Positions 26,857-34,186 of a DNA stretch of 45,345 bases are shown here, piece by piece. The notes beneath the pieces were generated by a model. That model saw nothing but the letters and a program-made list of their open reading frames with translations. It had not been told where the DNA came from and ran no database searches. The first letter of the stretch is position 1; each line of letters starts with the position of its first letter. Source of the DNA: Verrucomicrobiota bacterium. Its GTDB lineage: Bacteria; Verrucomicrobiota; Verrucomicrobiia; Opitutales; Opitutaceae. The stretch lies in contig JACRKC010000120.1 in NCBI GenBank assembly GCA_016235555.1, forward strand, positions 1-45,345. Reading direction: 5' to 3'. Made by a program: the position numbers and the translations under genes.

Positions 26857-28068
26857 TCAGCGGGCGGGGGTGATTTCGCAGACGTGCACGCGGCCGGGGT
26901 CGCCGGGGCGCGTCCACGACATGACGACCCGGCCGTCGGCGCGCAGCGCGGCGCGGGGGAAGCCGCTCGCGCGGGCTTGCGTGGAGTCGGCGACGAGTTG
27001 CGGGGCGGAGAGCTGGCCGTTGGGTGACAGGCGGCGGGCATAGATGCCGGCGGCGTTTTCGGCGGTGCCGTGCTCCATCCAGAGGAAGAGCGCGGAGGCA
27101 TCGGCGAGCACCACGGTTTCGAGGCGGCCGATCGGGCGGCCGAGGTCGAGGCGGAGCGGGGCTCCGAGCGTGCGGCCCGCGTCGGATGAGTAGCGGGCCT
27201 GCACACGCGCGTCGCCCTCGGGGGCGGTGAACCATGCGACGGCGAGAGCATCGCCGCGGGCGTCGGCCGCCGGACCGTTGACGGGACAGGCGGCGATCTT
27301 CCAGCGGTCGTCGCGGAGCGGGGCGGGTTTCGAGAACGTGCGCGTGGCGAGATCGAAGATGACGTATTGGTTGTCGCGGATGTCGTCGGGCGTGTGGCCG
27401 CGATAGCCGATGAACACGCGGTCGCCGGGGAGGGGGGCGGTCGTGTTCTGGCAACACGTGCATACATCGGGATCGATGGTCCACTCGCCGAGCGCAGCGC
27501 CGTCGGGGGCGACGAGGCGGGCGAGGAGTTTCATGCCACGCGCGTGGCCGTGGTCCGACGCGGCGGGGGCGCCGCGTCCCCAATTTTCGAGCCAGACGGC
27601 GAGCGTGCGGCCGGCGCTGAGCGGGGCGAGGGCGACGAACTCGTGGCCGAGGCGGGCGGGCGCGCGCCAGGTCGTGCCGCCATCGGTGGAGCGCGAGAAC
27701 CAGCCGGAGTAGGGGTGATGGCCGGATTCGCCGGGGACTTTTTGAAACCACTGCGCGGTGAGCGCGCCGTCGGTGCCGACGCAGAGCGAGGCGAAATCGG
27801 CCCAGTTTTCCATGAGCAGCGGCGAACTCACGATGGTGCGCGGGGCGGACCATTGGGCGGCGCCGGGCGCGAGGGTGGCGAGGCGGAGGGCGCGCGCGCC
27901 GGCGCGGTCGCCGGGCCCGGACCACGTGAGATGGAGCGTGCCGTCGGGCGCGGCGGTGAGATTCGAGCCCTGGGAGTCGGGCGCGGCGGGGGTGGGGAGT
28001 TCGCGGACGAAAGTGGGCGCGGCGTGGCAAGCGACAGCGATGCAGAGTAGCGTGGGGAACAATTTCAT
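26857..28068 (-). CDS. Secreted sialidase-like (BNR/Asp-box) beta-propeller protein
   Basis: The 403-residue protein begins with a signal peptide (MKLFPTLLCIAVACHAAP). At least two Asp-box repeats are seen: SRSTDGGTTW near residue 125 and RYSSDAGRTL near 295, plus many short strands as in a six-bladed propeller. The unusual CTCCQ cluster near 205 recurs in this family and may bind metal or form a disulfide. The catalytic residues of real sialidases (Arg triad, Tyr-Glu) cannot be assigned with confidence, so it may bind or cleave another sugar. It heads an operon with two sulfatases. Confidence 0.75.
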   Translation of the reverse strand: MKLFPTLLCIAVACHAAPTFVRELPTPAAPDSQGSNLTAAPDGTLHLTWSGPGDRAGARALRLATLAPGAAQWSAPRTIVSSPLLMENWADFASLCVGTDGALTAQWFQKVPGESGHHPYSGWFSRSTDGGTTWRAPARLGHEFVALAPLSAGRTLAVWLENWGRGAPAASDHGHARGMKLLARLVAPDGAALGEWTIDPDVCTCCQNTTAPLPGDRVFIGYRGHTPDDIRDNQYVIFDLATRTFSKPAPLRDDRWKIAACPVNGPAADARGDALAVAWFTAPEGDARVQARYSSDAGRTLGAPLRLDLGRPIGRLETVVLADASALFLWMEHGTAENAAGIYARRLSPNGQLSAPQLVADSTQARASGFPRAALRADGRVVMSWTRPGDPGRVHVCEITPAR

Positions 28069-28081
28069 GGGTAATTATTTT

Positions 28082-28161
28082 AACCGCGGATTACACGGAT
28101 GGCGCGGATGGGGAATTTTGGTTTGGAAGATTATCGACGAAATCCGCGTTGTCCGCGGTGG
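28082..28161. repeat. Intergenic inverted repeat
   Basis: AACCGCGGATTACACGGATG at about 28082 is mirrored by sequence ending at 28161 (CGCGTTGTCCGCGGTG). This matches a kind of ACGGATTACACGGAT repeat I know as widespread in bacterial genomes of this group. It lies between the SCO1-type gene and the sialidase-like gene. Confidence 0.65.
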
Positions 28162-28245
28162 ACTATGTTCGAAGGAAACATGGGCGGAGATCCCGGCCCC
28201 GCGCGTTGCCGGCTGGACGGTCGGCGGCGAGAGCGAAGGGCAATT

Positions 28246-29130
28246 TCACGGGGCGGGCGGGGTCAGGAATTTCAGGAAATCGTCCGGCGACCAGTTGGAG
28301 CCGTCGAGGCGGTGAATGATGCGGCCGTCGGGGCCGATGAGCAAGGTGGCGAGCGTGTGTTTGAAGACGTTTTCGCCGGGTTCGGCGATGACGCCGAATT
28401 GGGCGAGCAGATCGCGGATGGCGCCCTCGGGGCCGGTGAGGAAGGAGAAGTTGGTGGTGTCGATGCTGCGGGCGTTGGCGTAGGCCTTGAGCACGGGCGG
28501 GGTGTCGTAGGCGGAGTCGAACGAGATGGAGACGAGCTCGAAGTTTTGCACGCCGGCTTTTTTCGCGGCGGCCTGGAGCGACATCATCTTCGCGGTGGAG
28601 GCCGGACACATCGTCGCGACCGGGCAGCGCGTGAAGATGAAATTGAGCACGACGCGTTTGCCGCGGAAGGTGGCGAAGGAGACGGCGCGGCCGTCCTGGT
28701 TGTAGAGGGTGAAGGTCGGCGCGGACTCGCCAACTTCGCGGTAGGTGTTTTTTCCGCGCGTGTGGGTGTCCTGCCGAAGGGCGAGTGCGCCGGCGGCCAC
28801 CGCCTGGTCCTCGACCGGGTTGAGGATGCGAAACTCCGTGAGGGGGAAGACGCCGTCCTCCGGCAGTCCCATGCGGGCGGTGATGCGCTGGCCCTCGCGG
28901 AGCGTGGAGAGATCGATGCCGCCGAGGGAAAATTCCATCGTCATCGCGGGCATGTAGCCGGGGATTTCCTCGTGGTGGATGAGCACGACGTGGCGCGGAC
29001 GGTCGAAGCCGACGATTTCGCCGCGGATCGGTTGGGGTTGGGCGGCGGTGGAGGCGGCGTTCGTTTCGGGACGCGAGCAGGCGGCGAGGAAGAAGATCCC
29101 GAGGGCGAGAAATGGGAGAGGAGCTTTCAT
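28246..29130 (-). CDS. SCO1/SenC-type copper lipoprotein with N-terminal CusF-like domain
   Basis: The 294-residue protein has a lipoprotein signal (FLALGIFFLAACSRPE, Cys18). Residues about 35-115 resemble a CusF-type copper-binding domain (IHHEEIPGYMPAMTMEF, with His and Met ligands). Residues about 130-290 are a thioredoxin-fold SCO domain: VVLNFIFTRCPVATMCPAS holds Cys169 and Cys175 (a C-x5-C spacing instead of the common C-x3-C), and FKHTLATLLIGPDGRI gives the conserved His. SCO proteins deliver copper to cytochrome oxidase or reduce its CuA thiols. A small CxxC protein gene lies upstream on the same strand. Confidence 0.88.
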   Translation of the reverse strand: MKAPLPFLALGIFFLAACSRPETNAASTAAQPQPIRGEIVGFDRPRHVVLIHHEEIPGYMPAMTMEFSLGGIDLSTLREGQRITARMGLPEDGVFPLTEFRILNPVEDQAVAAGALALRQDTHTRGKNTYREVGESAPTFTLYNQDGRAVSFATFRGKRVVLNFIFTRCPVATMCPASTAKMMSLQAAAKKAGVQNFELVSISFDSAYDTPPVLKAYANARSIDTTNFSFLTGPEGAIRDLLAQFGVIAEPGENVFKHTLATLLIGPDGRIIHRLDGSNWSPDDFLKFLTPPAP

Positions 29131-29174
29131 TCTCGTTGAGTCCGATACCGCGAAGCCTGCTTCGCATTGGTTGG

Positions 29175-29298
29175 GTAGCGACGAGCGCCCGCGAGTCGAA
29201 GCGCGTCGGCTCGCTGGCGCTCGCCGCTACGATGAGTGGTCGAAGATTGCATGGTGGAATTGGTCTAATGCCTCGGGGCCTGCCCCGAGGATCTTTAC
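29175..29298. repeat. Dispersed repeat, copy 2 (complete)
   Basis: A GTAG-headed palindrome (29175-29230) with arms GTAGCGACGAGCGCCCGCGAG-like (shortened: head GTAGCGACGAGC) is followed by a conserved tail and a hairpin CCTCGGGG / CCCCGAGG. It is the full form of the repeat cut at the window start. It lies just upstream of the SCO1-type gene. Confidence 0.82.
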
Positions 29299-29462
29299 TG
29301 GAAAGTGTTTTTTCCGAGAAGCGCGGAGGCGCAGGGAAGGAGAAAGTTTGAGGGGAGTGGGTGACTTCGAGCTCGGTGGTGAGCAGAAATCGTGGGGAAA
29401 AAAGAGTGGGCACGCGGAAAGAGCGAACAGCAGCGCGCACGCGGCCGCGCGGACGTGGGTGT
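29299..29462. other. Intergenic stretch between SCO1-type gene and small CxxC gene
   Basis: No gene was recognised. The stretch near 29315-29340 (GAAGCGCGGAGGCGCAGGG) resembles another short repeat type common in PVC genomes. A - strand frame here includes a signal-like hydrophobic run but no family or start support. Confidence 0.4.
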
Positions 29463-29528
29463 GACACGGGCTTTCGCGCCCGTGGCTCGTCACTGATCGG
29501 GGGCACGGGCTGGATCGCCCGTGCCACG
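29463..29528. repeat. Tandem hairpins after the small CxxC gene
   Basis: Two hairpins built on CACGGGC / GCCCGTG lie at about 29465-29484 and 29502-29525, directly downstream of the - strand stop at 29529. They could end or stabilise the transcript. No T-tract follows on the - strand. Confidence 0.65.
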
Positions 29529-29978
29529 TCAGGCGCGCGGCGGGGGCACCGGCACTCGTTCGGTGCGAATGAGGGCGACGCGCGACGGCGCATCCGGCCA
29601 CTCAAGGCGGGGAACTTCAAACACAGTGCGGGGCGGCAGCTCGCAGGCGAGGACGAGCTTTTCCGTGGAATGCTCGATCGATTGCGGCGCCCGCGTTTGT
29701 TCGATCTCCTTCGCCTTCGCGATGGAGACGCACATCTCGCACGGCTTGCTGGCATCGAAGGTCTGCTCGATGGCGTGCGTGACCGTCAGTGTCTGCGCGT
29801 AGCCCGCGAACATCTTCGCCCACGCGAACAGTTGGGCGGCGTCCCAGAGCGCGCCGTTGGCGCAGAGCCAGGCGAAGATCAGGGCGGCAGTGGGAAACGC
29901 GCGGCGCACGGGCGCACCCTGCCGGGGCGAATCGCCGGCGCAAGAACGTTTCGTTTGAAGGCCGGGGGCCGGGCGCAT
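29529..29978 (-). CDS. Small secreted or membrane-anchored CxxC protein
   Basis: With the ATG at 29978 the product is 149 residues; a GTG at 29909 would give 126 residues starting VRRAFPTAALIFAWLCANGA and a cleaner signal anchor. The mature part contains DASKPCEMCVSIAKAKEIEQ, a CxxC motif before a charged helix, and a Pro-rich end. Such small CxxC proteins occur near copper or respiratory genes in this phylum (from memory), and the SCO1-type gene lies downstream on the same strand, so a metal or redox role is possible. The ATG at 29978 lies within the terminal repeat of a family B element, so the start region has been reshaped by insertion. Confidence 0.6.
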   Translation of the reverse strand: MRPAPGLQTKRSCAGDSPRQGAPVRRAFPTAALIFAWLCANGALWDAAQLFAWAKMFAGYAQTLTVTHAIEQTFDASKPCEMCVSIAKAKEIEQTRAPQSIEHSTEKLVLACELPPRTVFEVPRLEWPDAPSRVALIRTERVPVPPPRA

Positions 29979-30086
29979 CGCGGTTTCTTGCCGTCTGGTG
30001 AGAGCGACGGAGCGGCGGTTTTCAACCGCCGGGCTTGGGCGCTTGGAAAAGCGCCCTTCCGCATGGCAAGAAAGTGAGATGGTCCC
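29971..30086. mobile_element. Short TIR element, family B, copy 1
   Basis: The ends GGGCGCATCGCGGTTTCTTG (left) and, inversely, GGGACCATCTCACTTTCTTG (right) are imperfect inverted repeats. Inside are two hairpins: GGCGGTTTTCAACCGCC and GGGCGCTTGGAAAAGCGCCC. The same hairpins and ends occur at 34796-34911. No open frame is carried, and no clean direct repeat bounds this copy. Confidence 0.75.
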
Positions 30087-30159
30087 GGGGACAGGACGTC
30101 GTGGCCGTGTTCGATTTACGAGGCGGGACGCCTCGTCCACGAGGGCGGCGCGGGCCGTT

Positions 30160-31623
30160 TTACTTCGGGTCGGGCGGGGGCACGGGCGGCGGGCGGAGCT
30201 TTTCCTTGTGCGGTTCCTTGCGCGGGAGGTGTTCGCGGAGCTTGGCGGCGAGTTGTTCGGCGACGTTGGTGGCGTCGTTGTCGTCGACGGGATAAGTCTC
30301 GGTCCATGCGGCGGTGCCGTCGGCGACCTTGAGCAGCCGCACGGTGAGGGTGTAGGGCGCGGCGGCGGTGGCGCGGGCGGTGAGGACGAAGGTGGCGCCG
30401 AGGCGTTGGCCGCGGGCGATGAGCGCGGCGTCGTCGAGTTCGCCTTTCGGCGGGGCGGCGACGCCGACGTCGGAGCGCCTTTCCAGCGCGATGCGGCCGT
30501 AGAGCGAGATGAAGACGGCGTGGGCGAACTTGTCGCCGGGGTCGCTCGCGTCGGGCGGACCGAACGGGACGATGACGAGGCTCTTGCCGGCCGCGGCGGC
30601 TTCGTTGAAGCCCTCGTCGAAGCCGCGCGCGAGGTCACCGACGAACTTGGCGAATTCCTCGGGATCGCCGGTGAACTTGCCGTCGCGGGCGGACTGCGAG
30701 ATGCGCTCGATGAGGTTGCGCATTTTCTTCGGTCCGTCGGACGGCGGCCGGCCGGGTGGCGGGCGTTGCTCGCCGGCGCGCGGGCGCTCGGAGACGTTGG
30801 TGCGGACGTTGCTGCACTTGATCGAGAACAACGTGAGCACGAGCCAGACGGTGACGACGATGCGCGCCCATTTCGGCAGGCGGTTGAACAACAGCCACGC
30901 CGCGGTGAGCGCCCACCACAGCACCTCGAAGAGGAATTTCACGCCGTGGAGGAAGCCGGCGTTTTCCGGCACGTGGGGCATCGGCGGCATGGGCGGTGGC
31001 GCGGCATGGGCGGCGGCCCCGGGCGGGATCGGCGGCGGCACTCCGGGCGGCGGTTCGGCGGCGAGCGGCGGCGGCGCGCCAAGCGGCGCCTGCGTGCGCT
31101 GGAAGGGCGCACGCGTCGGGCCGGCCGCCGTGCGCGGCGCCATGTGGCGCTCGCGCGCGAGCATCCGGCGGATGAGGTGATGCATCGCCGGCGTGGCGTG
31201 GCCGCCGCGGGCGCGGAGCCATTGCACCGTGAAGAACTTGTCCGGCACGCGTGCGCCCTGGTCCGGCGTGTCGTCGATCACGACCGGCACGATGAAGAGC
31301 ACGTCGTCCGCCATGTCGAGGGAGCGTTCGCAGGCGAGCCGCCACTCGCGGCGGAAATACCCCTCGCTGCGCGCCTCGGTGGTCGCCGAGATCAGCGGCA
31401 TGAAGTAGTCGCAGTCGCGGATCTGGCGGCGGATTTTCTGATCCCAAGCGTCGCCGCCGGTGAGCTCCTGTTCGTCATACCAGACATCGAGGCCGGCGGA
31501 GAGCAGCGTATCGCGCAGGGTCCGCGCGGCGGGGCGGTCCTCCGAGGCGTAGCTGATGAACACCGAGGCGGCCGGATCCGGAGTGGACGGCGCGGGAGCG
31601 GCATGGTCGGCGGCGCTGGGCAT
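30160..31623 (-). CDS. TIR-domain membrane protein with TolB-like C-terminal domain
   Basis: From ATG 31623 the product is 487 residues. Residues about 20-150 form a TIR domain: SVFISYASEDRPAARTLRDT, GLDVWYDEQELTGGDAWDQK, and YFRREWRLACERS, whose Glu is a candidate NADase residue. A Pro-rich linker (about 165-225) is followed by one or two membrane helices (WARIVVTVWLVLTLFSIKC near 250-270). The C-terminal 170 residues (SLVIVPFGPPD, LGATFVLTARATAAAPYTLT, LLKVADGTAAWTETY) resemble the TolB N-terminal/FlgO-like domain found beside many signalling modules. It may sense or transmit a signal at the membrane. It is divergent from a DUF481-type gene, with a family A element between them. Confidence 0.8.
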   Translation of the reverse strand: MPSAADHAAPAPSTPDPAASVFISYASEDRPAARTLRDTLLSAGLDVWYDEQELTGGDAWDQKIRRQIRDCDYFMPLISATTEARSEGYFRREWRLACERSLDMADDVLFIVPVVIDDTPDQGARVPDKFFTVQWLRARGGHATPAMHHLIRRMLARERHMAPRTAAGPTRAPFQRTQAPLGAPPPLAAEPPPGVPPPIPPGAAAHAAPPPMPPMPHVPENAGFLHGVKFLFEVLWWALTAAWLLFNRLPKWARIVVTVWLVLTLFSIKCSNVRTNVSERPRAGEQRPPPGRPPSDGPKKMRNLIERISQSARDGKFTGDPEEFAKFVGDLARGFDEGFNEAAAAGKSLVIVPFGPPDASDPGDKFAHAVFISLYGRIALERRSDVGVAAPPKGELDDAALIARGQRLGATFVLTARATAAAPYTLTVRLLKVADGTAAWTETYPVDDNDATNVAEQLAAKLREHLPRKEPHKEKLRPPPVPPPDPK

Positions 31624-31680
31624 GAGACGAGCGAAGCATTCGCCGTGCGGAGGGCGGGTCAAGCGGCGACGCGATCGCGC

Positions 31681-31840
31681 GGGGCGTAAGGGTGTATCAG
31701 AAAGTGAGGTCAGCAAAACGGATGCCTTGGTTGTAGCGGCGGTCTGTGACCGCCGACGGACGAATGCTGGAGGTTCGACGGCGGTCACAGACCGCCGCTA
31801 CAGCTGGCCGACCGCAGTTTCCGTTACGCGTGGGGCGTAA
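31681..31840. mobile_element. Short TIR element, family A, copy 3, with 9-bp direct repeats
   Basis: The element proper is 31690-31831. Its ends read GGGTGTATCAGAAAGTGAGG and, inversely, a diverged match. Identical GGGGCGTAA copies at 31681-31689 and 31832-31840 bound it, as expected for a target-site duplication. Nested hairpins at 31733-31755 (+) and 31779-31801 (-) are GTAG-CGGCGGTC-TGT-GACCGCCG. No open frame is present. It lies in the divergent region between the TIR/TolB-like and DUF481-type genes. Confidence 0.8.
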
Positions 31841-32010
31841 CACAAACCGAGGACAACGGATCGGTGTCTTCGAGGTCGGCGGGCACGTTCATCGTGCAAC
31901 CCGCCGTGCCGGGGTCGTCGTCGGTTTGCAGTGCACGCGGGGCCGCACGCGGTGCGGCAGTTTCCGAAAGATTTTCGCAACCCGCGTTCGATCGCGGCGT
32001 CCAAGGCTGC

Positions 32011-33087
32011 ATGTTTCTTCGGCGATCCGGTTCCTGGCGGGGATGGGCGGTGAGCGTGGTGCTCAGTGTCGTGGCGGGCCTCCGCGCGGCCGGCGCCGAT
32101 GCGGCGGCGCGCGACATCCTCGTCTACAAGGATGGCGACCGGATTCACGGCCGGGTGCTCAGGCGCGAGGGCGACGTGCTGGTGTTTCAAGCCGATCGGT
32201 TTGGCGAGGTGCGGGTGAAGGCGGCCGATGCCGTGGTGATCAAAGGCGAACCGCCGCCGGTGCCGGCCAGGCCCGCGCCGACGCTCGCGGCCGCACCGGC
32301 GTCGCCGCGACCGGTCACGCCCAAGCCGGAGCCGAAATCGGCCGAGACCCACGCCGAGGAGGAAAAGCTGTTCGGCTGGGAATGGTTCTCGCCCTCGGTG
32401 CTCACGGCCAGGCTGCGCGAGTTCTTCGGCCCGTGGCACGGCCGCCTCGCGCTCTCGTCCGACGTGGTCGCGGACACGGCCGAGCGCAACAGCTACGCGG
32501 TCGATGCGACGATGCGCCGCAAGTGGGAGCGGGACGAAGTGCAGATCAACGGCCGGCTCGACTACGCGCAGACCAACGACGTGACGACCACCGATACGAT
32601 CAAGGGCACGGCGTTATGGCGGCATGATTTCAACAAGCGGCAGTTTGCCCAGTATCGGCCCACGCTGGAGTTCAACCGGGCCAACCGCCGGGCCGGCGTG
32701 CCGAACGACTACGTGCTGCTCCAGCAGGAAATCGGCTCCGGCATCAGCCTGGTCTCGACCCCGACGCGCAAGGTGCGCGCGGGGGTATCGCAGAATCTCT
32801 TCGACCTGTGGAATTCCGCCCCGGTGGCCGATCACACCTCGCGGGGCGTGCAGTCGACGTTCGAGGAACTCGAGCTGACGCTGCCGTGGCGCATGGGGCT
32901 CACCCAGCGCGGCGTGTGGTATCCCGTGCGGGATCGCGACGACGGCTGGGAGAACCGCCTCGAATTGAACAAGAAACTCACTGAGACGCTCAGCGCGTCG
33001 CTCCGGCACGAAATCCGCCGCAACAATCCCGACGGCACCGCGCAGGATTACACGCGGCTGAAGCTGCTCGTGGGATTGGATTTCTAA
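32011..33087 (+). CDS. DUF481-type outer-membrane protein
   Basis: From ATG 32011 the product is 358 residues with a signal peptide (WRGWAVSVVLSVVAGLRAAG). Residues about 35-75 form a small beta domain (DILVYKDGDRIHGRVLRREG, then VLVFQADRFGEVRVKAADAV), which in this family precedes the barrel. After a Pro-rich linker, residues about 145-358 have the alternating strands and aromatic girdle of DUF481 salt-stress-type barrels (WHGRLALSSDVVADTAERNS, GRLDYAQTNDV, FNKRQFAQYRPTLEF) and end with a Phe, as many outer-membrane beta-barrels do. Function is unknown. It is divergent from the TIR/TolB-like gene. Confidence 0.78.
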   Translation: MFLRRSGSWRGWAVSVVLSVVAGLRAAGADAAARDILVYKDGDRIHGRVLRREGDVLVFQADRFGEVRVKAADAVVIKGEPPPVPARPAPTLAAAPASPRPVTPKPEPKSAETHAEEEKLFGWEWFSPSVLTARLREFFGPWHGRLALSSDVVADTAERNSYAVDATMRRKWERDEVQINGRLDYAQTNDVTTTDTIKGTALWRHDFNKRQFAQYRPTLEFNRANRRAGVPNDYVLLQQEIGSGISLVSTPTRKVRAGVSQNLFDLWNSAPVADHTSRGVQSTFEELELTLPWRMGLTQRGVWYPVRDRDDGWENRLELNKKLTETLSASLRHEIRRNNPDGTAQDYTRLKLLVGLDF

Positions 33088-33109
33088 CCGAGGCTGAATG
33101 CGACGCGCT

Positions 33110-33175
33110 GCAGGTCGGGCTTTACGCCCGACATTTGTCCGCTTCAGCGGCTGTCGGGGATAAACCCCGACCTAC
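33110..33175. repeat. GTAG-headed hairpin pair ending the NmrA-like gene
   Basis: The right hairpin (33153-33175, read on -) is GTAG then a perfect stem GTCGGGG-TTTA-CCCCGAC-like. The left partner (33110-33132, on +) has GCAG in place of GTAG and stem GTCGGGC / GCCCGAC. The TAG of the right GTAG is the stop codon at 33172. It lies between convergent genes. Confidence 0.82.
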
Positions 33176-34116
33176 GCGATTGGAATGCGGTGCTTGTTCG
33201 CGGCGAGCCACGTGTCGAAGCTCTGCAACGCGGGGTTGAGCGAGCGGGAGAACGCCACGTTGCGCAGACCGCAGAAGTCGGCCTCGAAGTCGTGCTTGAA
33301 CTGAAACATGTTGCCGAGGTCGTCGGCGCCGGGGAAGCCGAGCTTCCGGTAGGCGTCGAAGGGCATCGCGTAGTAGCCCACCGGCTGGCCGAGCGCGCGG
33401 CCGAGCGAGGCGGCCATCTGGGCGCCGGTGAGGTGCTCGCCCGCGACGCCGATTGATTTGCCGATGAGGTTGCTGCTCTGGAACACGCCGTAGGCGCAGC
33501 GGCCGATGTCTTCGGCGACGATGCCGGGCAGCTTCTTGTCGCCCATCGGGAGCGCGAACACGAGTTTGCCGTCGGGGCCCTTGCGCGGGCCCATGCCGAA
33601 GTGGATGAGGTTGTCCCAGTAAAACGAGGTGTGGAAATACGTCGTGGGCACGCCGGCCCGCTCGAACTGGGCGTTGGCCTCGCCCTTGCCGTCGAAGTGC
33701 GGCACCTTGTAGTTGCCGTGCAGCGTGGGCATGCGCGTGTCGGCGAGCGGGACCCACTTGCGGGTGTCCTCGAGCGTGGACCACACGACGTGCGCCACGC
33801 CGGCGGCCTTGGCGGCGCGGGCCATCGCGGCGACTTCGGCGACCTCCTTCTCCGCCGAGAAATGCGCCCAGAAAAACGTGACGCAATACGCGCCGTGCGC
33901 GCCGGTGAACGCGCGCACGAGGCTGGCCTCGTCGTCGACGTCGCCGGCCACGACCTCGGCGCCGAGCGCGGCGAGGGCGCGGGCCTTGTCGGAGTTCGGA
34001 TCGCGCACGATGGCGCGGGCGGCGAAACCGCCGGCGGGATCGTTGAGGATGGCGCGGACGAGTCCGCCGCCTTGGGCACCGGTGGCGCCGAGGATGGCAA
34101 TGATCTTTTTGCTCAT
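33172..34116 (-). CDS. NmrA-family NAD(P)-binding oxidoreductase
   Basis: From ATG 34116 the product is 314 residues. The Rossmann motif IIAILGATGAQGGGLVRAIL (GxxGxxG) is at residues 5-24, then VRDPNSDKARALAALGAEVV and GDVDDEASLVRAFTGAHG, the usual NmrA/HSCARG order. It lacks the YxxxK catalytic pair of classical SDRs, and has FERAGVPTTYFHTSFYWDN near the middle, typical of NmrA-like sensors or isoflavone-reductase-like enzymes. It may sense NADPH/NADP+ or reduce an unknown substrate. The upstream open extension to 34362 runs through repeats and is rejected. The stop codon lies in a GTAG hairpin. Confidence 0.88.
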   Translation of the reverse strand: MSKKIIAILGATGAQGGGLVRAILNDPAGGFAARAIVRDPNSDKARALAALGAEVVAGDVDDEASLVRAFTGAHGAYCVTFFWAHFSAEKEVAEVAAMARAAKAAGVAHVVWSTLEDTRKWVPLADTRMPTLHGNYKVPHFDGKGEANAQFERAGVPTTYFHTSFYWDNLIHFGMGPRKGPDGKLVFALPMGDKKLPGIVAEDIGRCAYGVFQSSNLIGKSIGVAGEHLTGAQMAASLGRALGQPVGYYAMPFDAYRKLGFPGADDLGNMFQFKHDFEADFCGLRNVAFSRSLNPALQSFDTWLAANKHRIPIA

Positions 34117-34186
34117 GGGTCGTGGGAGGTGGTGGGTGGGAGAGAGGCGGAAGGAAATCCACGGACCGGCGGTAAAGCAACCCGCC

